A DNA stretch of 64,000 nt, taken from contig NZ_SCVH01000083.1 in assembly GCF_004296935.1 (NCBI RefSeq), positions 1 to 64,000 of the forward strand, written 5' to 3'. Shown here piece by piece: positions 11,647 through 22,291 of this stretch. Each line of letters starts with the position of its first letter. The stretch's first letter is position 1. The notes beneath the pieces are model-generated. The model ran no database searches. It worked only from the letters and a program-made list of their open reading frames with translations, and was not told the origin of the DNA. Both the position numbers and the translations under genes were made by a program. Source of the stretch: Reyranella sp. Lineage in GTDB: Bacteria; Pseudomonadota; Alphaproteobacteria; Reyranellales; Reyranellaceae.

Positions 11647-11681
11647 CGCGCGCTTTTCCGGGGCCAGCGGAACATCTGACG

Positions 11682-11699
11682 GGCGCGCGCAAGCGCGCC
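11682..11699 (+). promoter_or_regulatory. GNRA-capped hairpin in the rpsM leader
   Basis: GGCGCGC-GCAA-GCGCGCC, a perfect 7-bp stem closed by a GCAA (GNRA) tetraloop, lies 25 nt before the rpsM TTG and inside the leader made from the upstream promoter. In E. coli the alpha operon is autoregulated by S4 at its leader. Whether this hairpin is a ribosomal-protein target is inference. Confidence 0.5.
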
Positions 11700-11724
11700 G
11701 TAAGTCTTTGAAGGAGTTGGGATT

Positions 11725-12102
11725 TTGGCTCGTATAGCCGGTGTGAACATTCCGACCGCCAAGCGGGTGGAAATCGGACTGCAATACATCCACGGGATCG
11801 GTCCGGCGAAAGCCAAGGAGATCTGTGGAAAAGTGGGGATCGATCTTGCGCGCCGCGTGAACACGCTGAGCGACGATGAGGTCATCCGCATCCGCGAGGC
11901 GATCGACCGCGACTACACGGTCGAGGGCGACCTGCGTCGTGAAGTGGCGATGAACATCAAGCGATTGATGGACCTCGCCTGCTACCGGGGCTTGCGGCAC
12001 CGCCGCGGCCTGCCGGTCCACGGGCAGCGCACGCATACCAATGCGCGCACCCGCAAGGGCCCGGCCAAGCCGATTGCCGGCAAGAAGAAAGTCACGAAGT
12101 AA
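11725..12102 (+). CDS. rpsM: 30S ribosomal protein S13
   Basis: S13 forms head bridges B1a/B1b and contacts tRNA. The start is TTG ([20 protein letters not shown]) behind AAGGAG; no ATG gives the family N-terminus. The C-terminal block [20 protein letters not shown] is diagnostic. 125 residues. The rare start may limit translation of the first gene of the segment. Confidence 0.96.
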   Translation: MARIAGVNIPTAKRVEIGLQYIHGIGPAKAKEICGKVGIDLARRVNTLSDDEVIRIREAIDRDYTVEGDLRREVAMNIKRLMDLACYRGLRHRRGLPVHGQRTHTNARTRKGPAKPIAGKKKVTK

Positions 12103-12120
12103 GTCGAGGGAAATCGGATC

Positions 12121-12543
12121 ATGGCCAAGCCTGCAGCCGCCGCGAGCGGCACCGCCGCCGCTACCACGGCGCGTCCCCGTCGCAAGGAACGCAAGAACAT
12201 CATCGCGGGCGTCGCGCACGTGAACGCCTCGTTCAACAACACGATCGTGACCATCACCGACGCGCAGGGCAATACCATCGCCTGGTCGTCGTCGGGCCAG
12301 CAGGGTTTCAAGGGGTCGCGCAAGTCGACGCCGTTCGCCGCCCAGATGGCGGCCGAAGGTGCCGGACGCAAGGCCATGGAGCATGGCATGCGTACCCTGG
12401 AGATCCAGGTGCGCGGTCCGGGTTCGGGGCGCGAGTCGGCGCTGCGCGCGCTGCAGGCCGTTGGACTCGCCGTCACCTCGATTCGTGACGTGACGCCGAT
12501 CCCGCACAACGGTTGCCGTCCGCCCAAGCGTCGGCGGGTCTGA
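12121..12543 (+). CDS. rpsK: 30S ribosomal protein S11
   Basis: A platform protein of 30S. The 140 residues have an Ala/Thr-rich N-terminal extension, then [40 protein letters not shown] and the C-terminal [18 protein letters not shown]. The next gene is rpoA; rpsD is absent, as is usual in Alphaproteobacteria. Confidence 0.97.
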   Translation: MAKPAAAASGTAAATTARPRRKERKNIIAGVAHVNASFNNTIVTITDAQGNTIAWSSSGQQGFKGSRKSTPFAAQMAAEGAGRKAMEHGMRTLEIQVRGPGSGRESALRALQAVGLAVTSIRDVTPIPHNGCRPPKRRRV

Positions 12544-12557
12544 TTTTCTTACCGGGC

Positions 12558-12584
12558 GGCCGTCTCCCTCGCGGGAGACGGGCC
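12558..12584 (+). other. Strong hairpin between rpsK and rpoA
   Basis: GTCTCCC-TCGC-GGGAGAC forms a perfect 7-bp stem, extended by GGCC/GGCC with one bulged G to about 11 bp. It lies in the 146-nt rpsK-rpoA gap. No U-tract follows on either strand, so a processing or mRNA-stability role is more likely than termination. Confidence 0.5.
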
Positions 12585-12689
12585 GTCCAGTGAACCGCGG
12601 CATTCGTCGCCGGTTCCGAAAGATACAGTCGCGGGCCCCCGGCATGAGTGGGTTGGTCCGCAGAACACCGGTCTAGAGAGGTAGCCCCC

Positions 12690-13706
12690 GTGCTTCAGAA
12701 GAACTGGCAGGATCTGATCAAGCCGGAGAAGCTTGTCACCGAGGCTGGCGTCGACCCCGGCCGCACCGCGACCATCGTCGCCGAGCCGCTCGAGCGCGGC
12801 TTCGGCCTCACGCTCGGCAATGCGCTGCGCCGGGTGTTGCTGTCGTCGCTTCAGGGTGCCGCCGTTACGTCGATCAAGATCGACAACGTGCTGCACGAGT
12901 TCTCGTCGATTCCCGGCGCCCGCGAAGACGTGGTCGACATCGTCCTCAACATCAAGGCGATGGCCGTGAAGATGCAGGGCGATCGCCCGCAGCGTCTTTA
13001 CCTGCGCGCTGTCGGCCCCGGCGAAGTCACCGCCGGCATGATCGAACTGCCCGGCGATGTCCAGATCATGGATCCGAAGCACCTGATCTGCACGCTCGAC
13101 GACGGCGCCTCGATCTCGATGGAACTGATGGTCGCCACCGGCAAGGGCTACATCCCGGCCTCGGCCAACCGTCCGGAAGATGCGCCGATCGGCCTGATCC
13201 CGGTCGATTCGGTGTTCAGCCCGGTCAAGCGCGTCTCCTACAAGATCGAGAACAGCCGCGTCGGTCAGGTCACCGACTACGACAAGCTGTCGATGACGGT
13301 CGAGACCAACGGTACGACGATGCCGGCCGATGCGGTGGCGCTCGCCGCCCGCATCCTGCAGGACCAGCTTCAGCTCTTCATCAACTTCGAGGAGCCGCGC
13401 GAGGTCCGAAAGGAAGAGCAGCAGGACGACTTCCCGTTCAATCGCAACCTCCTGCGCAAGGTCGACGAACTCGAGCTGTCGGTGCGCTCGGCCAACTGCC
13501 TGAAGAACGACAACATCATCTACATCGGCGACCTCGTGCAGAAGACCGAGGCGGAGATGCTGCGGACGCCGAACTTCGGCCGCAAGTCGCTGAACGAGAT
13601 CAAGGAAGTGCTGGCTGGCATGGGCCTCCACCTGGGCATGGAAATCCCGGGCTGGCCGCCGGACAACATCGAAGAAATGGCAAAGCGGCTGGAAGAGCCG
13701 TACTAG
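12690..13706 (+). CDS. rpoA: DNA-directed RNA polymerase subunit alpha
   Basis: Alpha subunit: the N-terminal domain drives core assembly and the C-terminal domain binds UP elements and activators. The start is GTG ([14 protein letters not shown]) after an AGAGGT site; the frame is open upstream but not RpoA-like. 338 residues with [18 protein letters not shown] in the NTD and the CTD helix-hairpin [18 protein letters not shown]. Confidence 0.97.
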   Translation: MLQKNWQDLIKPEKLVTEAGVDPGRTATIVAEPLERGFGLTLGNALRRVLLSSLQGAAVTSIKIDNVLHEFSSIPGAREDVVDIVLNIKAMAVKMQGDRPQRLYLRAVGPGEVTAGMIELPGDVQIMDPKHLICTLDDGASISMELMVATGKGYIPASANRPEDAPIGLIPVDSVFSPVKRVSYKIENSRVGQVTDYDKLSMTVETNGTTMPADAVALAARILQDQLQLFINFEEPREVRKEEQQDDFPFNRNLLRKVDELELSVRSANCLKNDNIIYIGDLVQKTEAEMLRTPNFGRKSLNEIKEVLAGMGLHLGMEIPGWPPDNIEEMAKRLEEPY

Positions 13707-13728
13707 GCCGGCTGGAAGGATTTAGGTC

Positions 13729-14151
13729 ATGCGTCACGCCAATCGCGGTCGGAAATTCCACCGCACCTCCGAGCATCGCAAGGCGATGTTCATGAATCTC
13801 GCTGGTGCTCTCATCAAGCACGAGCAGATCACGACCACGCTTCACAAGGCGAAGGACCTGCGTCCGATCGTTGAGAAGCTGGTCACGCTCGGCAAGAAAG
13901 GCGGGCTGCATGCCCGCCGCCAGGCGATCGGCTTCCTGCGCGATCCTTACGTTGCCGACAAGCTCTTCACGACGCTCGGCCCGCGCTATTCCAAGCGCGC
14001 CGGCGGCTATCTGCGGGTTCTGAAGGCGGGCTACCGCTTCGGTGACGCGGCGCCAATGGCCGTGATCGAGTTCATCGAGCGCGACACCGCCGCCAAGGGC
14101 CAGGACAGCGGCCCGTCGTCCGAGCCGGCCGAGCAGCAGGAAGCGGCGTAA
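13729..14151 (+). CDS. rplQ: 50S ribosomal protein L17
   Basis: Starts [20 protein letters not shown] and ends with a variable Ser/Glu-rich tail. 140 residues. Last gene of the ribosomal block, followed at once by an intrinsic terminator. Confidence 0.97.
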   Translation: MRHANRGRKFHRTSEHRKAMFMNLAGALIKHEQITTTLHKAKDLRPIVEKLVTLGKKGGLHARRQAIGFLRDPYVADKLFTTLGPRYSKRAGGYLRVLKAGYRFGDAAPMAVIEFIERDTAAKGQDSGPSSEPAEQQEAA

Positions 14152-14173
14152 GCCTCTCCCCCACGATCTTCGA

Positions 14174-14205
14174 AAACGCCCGGTGGCACTGCCCCGGGCG
14201 TTTTT
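14174..14205 (+). terminator. Rho-independent terminator of the ribosomal cluster
   Basis: ACGCCCGG and CCGGGCGT form an 8-bp stem around a 10-nt loop, followed directly by TTTTTCTTT and preceded by AAA. It is the clearest intrinsic terminator in the window and lies 22 nt after rplQ. Confidence 0.9.
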
Positions 14206-14224
14206 CTTTGATAAACTTTCCGTC

Positions 14225-14689
14225 ATGGCTTTGACGTTCAGGAAGGCCGTTCCGTCGGAGCGGGATGATGCCCAGCGGATCCTGTGCACGGCGTTCACAC
14301 CGTATGTCCGCAACCTCGGCCGCGAGATCACAGCCCACCACTACAGGTTCCTTGCCGCCGCCATCGAGCGCGGCGATGTCTACCTCGCGGTGGAGGACGG
14401 AGAGATCGTGGCCGTCGCCGCGACCGAGCGGCGCGGCGACGGCATCTACATCGACCGGCTGGGTGTTGCGCCGACGCGCCAGGGTACAGGTCTGGGGAGC
14501 TTCCTCCTGGAGCGGGTCGAGGAAATCGCGCGGTCGAGCGGCCTCAAGGAACTGTCGCTCGAGACGGCCGAGATGGCGGAAGGCAACGTCCGGCTCTATC
14601 GCCGGCATGGCTTCGAGATCGTGCGCCGCGGCCTGCCCTCGCACGGCATGGACGCGCATACCCGGGTTTTCATGGTGAAGCCGCTCTAG
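14225..14689 (+). CDS. GNAT-family N-acetyltransferase
   Basis: A 154-residue acetyl-CoA-dependent acetyltransferase of unknown acceptor. The ATG at 14225 gives MALTFRKAVPSERDDAQRIL. An upstream start would run through the terminator. Motif A IDRLGVAPTRQGTGLGSFLL contains the acetyl-CoA-binding Q/RxxGxG/A loop, and motif B LYRRHGFEIV follows. No obvious ribosome site precedes it. The gene starts about 20 nt after the terminator, and its TAG stop overlaps the stop of the convergent P450 gene. Confidence 0.85.
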   Translation: MALTFRKAVPSERDDAQRILCTAFTPYVRNLGREITAHHYRFLAAAIERGDVYLAVEDGEIVAVAATERRGDGIYIDRLGVAPTRQGTGLGSFLLERVEEIARSSGLKELSLETAEMAEGNVRLYRRHGFEIVRRGLPSHGMDAHTRVFMVKPL

Positions 14690-15926
14690 GCAGTCCAGGC
14701 GATCGGATACCTGTTGAAACCGCGGAAGCGGGCGCGGCCGCCGCGTTCCGGCGCGCCGTCGCGACGCAGCCCCTTCAGGCGGCCAACCAGCCTCCCGATG
14801 GCGATCGTGCCCTCCAGCCGGGCCAGGACGGCGCCCAGGCACATGTGGACGCCCGAGCCGAAGGCAAAATGGCGGTTGGGATCGCGACCGATGTCGAAGC
14901 GGTCGGGCTCGGGGAACCGCGTGGGATCGCGGTTGGCCGCGCCGATGCCAATATGCAGGTAGGTGCCGGCGGCAAGGAGCTCGCCGCCAATCTCGAGGTC
15001 GGCCGTGAGCCGGCGGTTGCCGAGCTGGTTGGAGCTCTCGAAGCGCAGTCCTTCCTCGATGCAGCTCTTGAGCAGTGACGAGTCATGCCGCAGCCGCTGA
15101 AGCTCGTCGGGAAAGCGCAGGAGCGCATCGACCGTGTTGCCGATCAGGTTGGTCGTGGTCTCGTGGCCGGCGTTCAGGAGGAAGATGCAGTTCTGCACCA
15201 GCTCGTCGTGGGTGAGCCGCTCGCCATCGACCTCGCCGTGGACCAGGACGCCCAGGACGTCCCCATCGTCGGCCGGCCGCTTGCGTCGCTCGGCGATCAG
15301 CGCGTCGAGATAGGCGGAGAACTCGGCTACCGCGGCGTTGCCCGCCGCCTGCCGTTCCGGTCCGGCGACCGGCTCCAGTGCCCCCAGGATGGCCAACGAA
15401 TAGCGACGAAAGGGCGTGCGCTCACCGGCCGGCACGCCCAGCATGTCGCAGATCACCTCGACGGGAAGGCGGAAGGCGAAGTCCTCGATCAGATCCATGC
15501 GGCCGCTGTCGGCATGCCGGACGATGAGCCCGTCGACCACTGCCTCGATCCTAGGCTGCATGGCCGCCAGCGCGCGCGGCGTGAAGGCGGCGGCCAGCAG
15601 CTTGCGCACCCGTGTGTGCAGCGGCGGGTCGTTGAACACCAGGCTGGTCGTGTGATGGCGGTAGAGCGGAGTGCCGACGCCGAACTTGGGGCCGAACTCG
15701 GCCTTCTTGTCGGAGCTCATGCGGACATCGCGGTAGCAGACCGCGACATCGGCGTAGCGTGAGAGAAAGACACTGCCGTCGGGCAGGCGCTTCAGCGGCG
15801 CGAAGCGGCGCAGCGCGTGATAGGTGGGGAAGGGATCGTCGAGGAAGGCGCGCTCCAGCGCGGCCAGGTCGAAGCGCCCGGCGACGGCGCGGGCTTCGTC
15901 CGGCGTCAGCTCGATCAGGCCCGGAG

Positions 15927-15930
<4 letters not shown>
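14686..15930 (-). CDS. Cytochrome P450, probable CTG start
   Basis: A soluble bacterial class I-type P450 (substrate unknown). The I-helix AGHETTTN, the K-helix ExxR (EEGLR) and the heme loop FAFGSGVHMCLG with the ligand Cys are all present. The first ATG, at 15720, leaves only 344 residues and cuts off the A-helix region. Seventy further in-frame codons (ending in DPFPTYHALRRFAPL and SRYADVAVCYRDVR) look like a normal P450 N-terminus but contain no ATG, GTG or TTG. A CTG at 15930 stands 7 nt behind AAGGAGG and overlaps the stop of the upstream acyl-CoA dehydrogenase as CTGA. That start gives 414 residues, the family size, with heme Cys364. The start is inferred; the family is certain. Confidence 0.88.
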
Positions 15931-17717
<1,787 letters not shown>

Positions 17718-17790
17718 GTGTTTTCCTCCGGGCCGCAATATGCCGCGCCCCGTCGCTTTTGGCGACCGGCTCAGGTACCTTGAGGGCAAC

Positions 17791-18579
17791 ATGACCGATA
17801 CCGTTCAGCTTGCCACCGTCCTGCTCACCATCGACGGTCCCCGGGCCACCATCACGCTCAACGATCCCGCCAAGCACAACCGACTCGATCCGGCCGGTCT
17901 GCGGGCATTGCGCGCAGCCATCGAAAAGGCCGATTCCGACCCGGCCGTGCGCGTGACCGTGATCACCGGCGCGGGCGAGAAGACCTTTTGTTCGGGCTAC
18001 GACCTCGGCTCGATCTCGGCCAACGAGCGGCGCTCGCAGTCGGCCAACGACGACAGTTTCGAGAAGGTCATGGACCGCCTCGAGGCGATGCGCATGCCGA
18101 CGCTCTGCGCGCTGAATGGCGGCGTCTATGGCGGCGCGACCGACCTGGCGCTGGCCTGCGATTTCCGTCTCGGCGTCCGAGGCATGAAGTTCTTCATGCC
18201 GGCAGCCCGTTTCGGCCTGCATTACTATCCGGGTGGCCTGCGTCGCTATACCCAGAAGGTGAGCCCGAGCTTCGCCAAGCGCGCCTTTCTGCTGTCCGAG
18301 GATTTCGCCGACACGGAGTTGCTGGCCGTCGGCTATCTCGACTGGCTGGTCGAACGCGCGGAATTCACGGCCAAAGTCGACGAGAAGGCCGCCAAGCTCG
18401 CTTCGCTGGCGCCGCTCTCCATGGCGGGCATGAAGCGCGCGATCGAGCAGTTCGCCCAGGCAGCGCCGGACATGCCGTCGATCCGCGAGAGCGCACAGAC
18501 CTGCGCCAGCTCGGAAGATTTGCAGGAGGGCTTGGCGGCGCTGCGCGAGCGTCGCACGCCGGCTTTCAAGGGACGCTGA
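17791..18579 (+). CDS. Enoyl-CoA hydratase/isomerase family protein
   Basis: A crotonase-fold protein, 262 residues, starting MTDTVQLATVLLTIDGPRAT behind GAGGG. The oxyanion-hole segments CSGYDLGSI and NGGVYGGATDLALACDF are present. At the position of the first catalytic Glu of true hydratases (the ELA segment) there is Asp, so the reaction may differ from simple hydration. It is divergent from the acyl-CoA dehydrogenase across a 73-nt gap and stands one base before the next gene, so it may be co-transcribed with the signalling genes downstream. Confidence 0.85.
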   Translation: MTDTVQLATVLLTIDGPRATITLNDPAKHNRLDPAGLRALRAAIEKADSDPAVRVTVITGAGEKTFCSGYDLGSISANERRSQSANDDSFEKVMDRLEAMRMPTLCALNGGVYGGATDLALACDFRLGVRGMKFFMPAARFGLHYYPGGLRRYTQKVSPSFAKRAFLLSEDFADTELLAVGYLDWLVERAEFTAKVDEKAAKLASLAPLSMAGMKRAIEQFAQAAPDMPSIRESAQTCASSEDLQEGLAALRERRTPAFKGR

Positions 18580-18580
18580 C

Positions 18581-19513
18581 ATGCGGCTGGGCCGGCTTGC
18601 CCTCGTCCTGTCGATCCTGTGGAGCGGTGTCGCCGAGGCACAGCAGCTCGATTTCTCGCGCGTCACGCGCAGCGGCGACGAACGCCTGAGCTACCGCTGG
18701 CGCGATCTCGAGCGCCGCGAGCAGGCCACGGCCTTTACTCTCACCCGCCAGGACATCAGGGAGGCCGAAACCTCGTTCAAGGATTTCAGCCTCGACGGTA
18801 TGTGGGACGATATCGCGACGAATTTGCGCGACGAGACGGCCCGGTTCGGCAATGGCGCGCAGATCGAGATCCGCCGGACGGGCGACCGTCTGAGCTGGAG
18901 CGTGAAGGCGCGCGACCCGGCTTCCCAGGAAGCCCTGGTCAGGAACCTCAACGAGCGCTTCACTCGGTCGCAGAAGGCCTATCTCGCCCGGCATCTGCGC
19001 CAGCGCCTCGACGAGGGCCGCATCATGGTCGATTTCGCCGCGGCCACCCGTGCCCTGCAGGAGCCAATGCGTACGGTTGCCAAGGCTCTGGGGGCCACAC
19101 CGGGCATCGCCGACGATGACCGGGCCCGGGTGGCCCTGGCGCTCGCCTTCTTCCAGCAGGTCCCCTATGCCGCCCTGGGAGACGCCGGGCGGCGTGGTGG
19201 CGACTTCCTGCCCGGTCCCGCCCTGCTGGCGAAGAACCGCGGCGATTGCGACAGCAAGGCCGTGGCGCTGGCGGCGGTCCTGCGGACCTACACGCCGTGG
19301 CGCAAGCTGGCGGTCATCGTGATGCCGGGCCACGCCGTTCTCGGTGTCGATCTGCCCGCCCGGCCGGGCGAACGGACGGTACGCGCGCAGGCCCGGCAAT
19401 ATGTCGCCCTCGAGCCCGCCGGCCCGGCCATGGCGCCGCTCGGCGACGTGGCGCCGCAGACGGCCAAATATCTCGCCGAGGCGCGCGCAGTCGAGATTTG
19501 GCCGCTAAACTGA
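18581..19513 (+). CDS. Exported transglutaminase-like cysteine protein
   Basis: 310 residues with an N-terminal signal peptide (RLALVLSILWSGVAEA, likely cleaved after residue 20), so periplasmic. The C-terminal part carries NRGDCDSKAVALAAVLRTY with Cys223, a His251 in MPGHAVLG and a later acidic residue in YVALEPAG. This is the Cys-His-Asp/Glu order of transglutaminase-like peptidases/acyltransferases. The central part is unrecognised. Substrate unknown. It starts one base after the hydratase gene and eight bases before the cyclase gene. Confidence 0.72.
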   Translation: MRLGRLALVLSILWSGVAEAQQLDFSRVTRSGDERLSYRWRDLERREQATAFTLTRQDIREAETSFKDFSLDGMWDDIATNLRDETARFGNGAQIEIRRTGDRLSWSVKARDPASQEALVRNLNERFTRSQKAYLARHLRQRLDEGRIMVDFAAATRALQEPMRTVAKALGATPGIADDDRARVALALAFFQQVPYAALGDAGRRGGDFLPGPALLAKNRGDCDSKAVALAAVLRTYTPWRKLAVIVMPGHAVLGVDLPARPGERTVRAQARQYVALEPAGPAMAPLGDVAPQTAKYLAEARAVEIWPLN

Positions 19514-19520
19514 GCCCATC

Positions 19521-20405
19521 ATGCAACGCCGCCTCGCTGCCATCGTCCATGCCGATCTCGCCGGATTCACCCGCATGATGGAGGGTGCCGAGACGCGTAC
19601 TTTCCGGCACCTGAAATCGGCTCAGATCGAGGTCTGGCGGCCGGCCATCGAGGCGTCGCAGGGGCGGCTGGTCGGCACGGCGGGGGATGCCATGCTGGCC
19701 GAGTTTGCCTCGGCGGTGACCGCCGTCGGGGCCGCCATCGACATCCAGGAGCGGATGGCGCGTTTCAACGAGGCCCTGCAGGCCGACCAGCGCATGATGT
19801 TCCGCATCGGCGTTCACCTGGGCGAGGTGATCATCGACGAGGAGGACCAGAATATCTTCGGCGACGGCGTCAATCTCGCCGCCCGCATCCAGGCACTGGC
19901 CGAGCCCGGCGGCATCGCCGTGTCTCGCGCCGTACGTGACCTGGTCGAACTCAAGGTCGAGTACACTTTCGCCGACGGCGGCGACCAGCAGCTGAAGAAC
20001 GTGAGCCGCGCCGTCCAGATCTTCCATGTGCGCCACGCCCGGCAGGCGCCGGTCGGCACGACGACCCGGATGGTGCCGCAGATCACGCTGCGCTTCGAAG
20101 GGCCCGATTCGGCCGGTCGCAAGCATGCCTTCGACGTCGCCCTCGACAAGCTGGTGACCCAACCACAGGGCATGGTGATCGGCCGCTCCGCCGACCAGTG
20201 CGAGCTCGTCGTGCCGCACGCCACGGTGTCGCGCCGTCACGCCCGGCTCAGCCTCGCGGGCGAGGCTCTGCAGGTTGAGGATCTCGGCTCGACCAACGGC
20301 ACTGCCATCAATGGCGTGGCGTTGGCGGCCGGTGCGCCGGTGGCGCTTCATGCCGGCAGCAAGCTTCGCATCGGCGACGTCGACCTCGTGATCCGGCAGG
20401 TCTAG
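19521..20405 (+). CDS. Class III nucleotide cyclase fused to an FHA domain
   Basis: 294 residues in two modules. Residues 5-150 are a class III cyclase domain: metal-binding Asp12 (HADLAGFTRMM) and Asp56 (GTAGDAMLAEF), and the transition-state Asn118/Arg122 pair in NLAARIQ. The substrate-specifying Lys before the second Asp is not obvious (LVGTAGD). Residues 200-292 are an FHA phosphothreonine-binding domain with GRS, SRRHARL and STNG at the expected positions. No membrane segment. The adjacent downstream gene is a Ser/Thr kinase, the natural source of an FHA ligand. cAMP is the probable product, by family inference only. Confidence 0.85.
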   Translation: MQRRLAAIVHADLAGFTRMMEGAETRTFRHLKSAQIEVWRPAIEASQGRLVGTAGDAMLAEFASAVTAVGAAIDIQERMARFNEALQADQRMMFRIGVHLGEVIIDEEDQNIFGDGVNLAARIQALAEPGGIAVSRAVRDLVELKVEYTFADGGDQQLKNVSRAVQIFHVRHARQAPVGTTTRMVPQITLRFEGPDSAGRKHAFDVALDKLVTQPQGMVIGRSADQCELVVPHATVSRRHARLSLAGEALQVEDLGSTNGTAINGVALAAGAPVALHAGSKLRIGDVDLVIRQV

Positions 20406-20419
20406 GGCAGGCACCGGCC

Positions 20420-22291
20420 ATGACCGATCCCGTGACCCCGCAGACGGGCGAAGTGCCCGACATCGACTACGTCGCACTCCGCGCCGGGCAGACCATCGGC
20501 CGCTACGAGATCGTCTCCGTCCTCGGCCAGGGCGGCTTCGGCATCACCTATCGCGCGCGCGATATCCAGCTCGGCCGCGAAGTTGCGATCAAGGAATACC
20601 TGCCCTCGGCGCTGGCCGTCCGCCAGGATGGCGCCACGGTCCTGCCGCGAACGACCAAGATGGCCGACGACTTCGGCTGGGGCCGCGATCGCTTCGTCAC
20701 CGAGGGCCGGACGTTGGCGACGCTGCACCGCGTGCCGGCCATCGTGCATGTGTTCGACTTCCTCGAAGCCAATGGCACCGCCTACATCGTCATGGAGTTG
20801 TTGAGCGGTGAAACGCTCGAGGATCGGCTGCAGCGCCAGGGCACGCTCACGCCTGACGAAGTCGACCGCATCCTGTGGCCGCTGCTCGACGGATTGGAGC
20901 AGGTCCATAGTGCCGGCTTCCTGCACCGTGACATCAAGCCCGCCAACATCCTGCTCAATGCTGCCGGCGACCCGACGTTGATCGATTTCGGCGCAGCACG
21001 CGAGGCGATGGTCGGGCGGACCTCGGCGATGACGGCGATCTTCACGCCGGGCTATGCCGCCGCCGAGCAGATGACGTCGGCCAAGCAGGGGCCATGGACC
21101 GACATCTACGGTCTCGCCGCCACGCTCTATCACGCCATTGCCGGCAAGACGCCGCCCAGCGCGTTCGACCGCATGCTGGACGACGGCTACGAGCCGCTCG
21201 TCCGGCTGATGCCCAAGGGATTCCCGCCGGGCCTCCTGGCCGGTATCGACGCCGGCCTTACTGTGGCTGCCCGCGACCGGCCACAGTCGATCGCCGGCTG
21301 GCGACCTATCCTCGGGATGACCGCGGCGCCGGCTGCGGACGCCACGATGATGATGGCAAAAACGCCACCGCCCGTGCCTGGCCGCCAGTCCGTGCTGACG
21401 CCAACGTCGGGCGAGGCATCTGCTGGGGGGCCGGCGCCCAAGTCTCGTACGGGCCTCTGGATCGCTCTGGCCGTGGTTCTGGTCGCTGCCCTGGGTGGCG
21501 GCGGCTACTACGCGACGGCCATGCGCGGGCCGGATCCTGAGATGGCCAAGGCGCGAGCGGCCGCCGAAGCGGCCGAAGAGGAGAAACGCAAGTTCCAGGA
21601 GGAAGCGCAGAAGCTCCGCGCCGAAAAGGAAGCTGCGGAACAACGCAAGGCCGAGGAAGACGCCAAGCTCAAGGCCGAGCAGGAGGCGCGCCAGAAGGCC
21701 GAGGCCGACGCCGCGACAAAGCGCCAGCTCGAGGACGACGCTCGGCGCAAGGTCGAGGCCGAGATTGCGGAGAAGAAGCGGGCCGACGACGAAGCGCAGC
21801 AGAAGGCTGCGGCCGAAGCCGCGGCCCAGCGCAAGGCCGAGGACGACGCACGCAAGGCGGCCGAGCTGGTTGCCGGCCAGTTCGATCATTTCGGCAAGAC
21901 GCTGATGTTGCTGACCTTGCGCAACAATCCCGCCGAGATCCGGCTGCAGGGCGTCGATGTCGTGGATGAGCCCGGCCTGCGCCAGGCCGGGGTCAACGCC
22001 TTGGCCGCCAAGCCGCGTAACCTGCGCTGCCGCCAGACCGACCGCCTGACCGACGGCACGCCGCTTTATCGCTGCCTGGTCACCAAGCTCGACGCCAAGG
22101 ATCCGTTGGCCGACATTCCGGACTCGGATCGGGTCGATCTCGCCTTGGCGCTGGTCCGCGGCGGGCTGGTCCTGGCCTCCTGCGACGCGCCGCGGGCCTA
22201 TGCCGACGCCGAGGATGAAGCCCGTGGCAAGAACCAGAACTTATGGGCTATGATAAAGCCACCTGAATACCGACGGAGATGCGCGCGATGA
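20420..22291 (+). CDS. Membrane Ser/Thr protein kinase with nuclease-like outer domain
   Basis: 623 residues. A Hanks-type kinase domain at about 29-300: Gly loop GQGGFGITY, Lys58 in VAIKEYL, catalytic HRDIKPANIL (Asp171), and Asp189 in DFGAAR. A single membrane helix lies at about 344-366. An Ala/Glu/Lys/Arg-rich predicted coiled coil follows at about 373-490. The final 130 residues resemble a staphylococcal-nuclease (TNase) fold: EIRLQGVDV, DGTPLYRCLV, LALVRGGLVLASC and YADAEDEARGKNQNLW line up with the usual order of motifs, although the catalytic Glu region is altered. The topology places this domain outside the cytoplasm. Coupled to the FHA-cyclase upstream and the lipoprotein downstream. 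Confidence 0.85.
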   Translation: MTDPVTPQTGEVPDIDYVALRAGQTIGRYEIVSVLGQGGFGITYRARDIQLGREVAIKEYLPSALAVRQDGATVLPRTTKMADDFGWGRDRFVTEGRTLATLHRVPAIVHVFDFLEANGTAYIVMELLSGETLEDRLQRQGTLTPDEVDRILWPLLDGLEQVHSAGFLHRDIKPANILLNAAGDPTLIDFGAAREAMVGRTSAMTAIFTPGYAAAEQMTSAKQGPWTDIYGLAATLYHAIAGKTPPSAFDRMLDDGYEPLVRLMPKGFPPGLLAGIDAGLTVAARDRPQSIAGWRPILGMTAAPAADATMMMAKTPPPVPGRQSVLTPTSGEASAGGPAPKSRTGLWIALAVVLVAALGGGGYYATAMRGPDPEMAKARAAAEAAEEEKRKFQEEAQKLRAEKEAAEQRKAEEDAKLKAEQEARQKAEADAATKRQLEDDARRKVEAEIAEKKRADDEAQQKAAAEAAAQRKAEDDARKAAELVAGQFDHFGKTLMLLTLRNNPAEIRLQGVDVVDEPGLRQAGVNALAAKPRNLRCRQTDRLTDGTPLYRCLVTKLDAKDPLADIPDSDRVDLALALVRGGLVLASCDAPRAYADAEDEARGKNQNLWAMIKPPEYRRRCAR

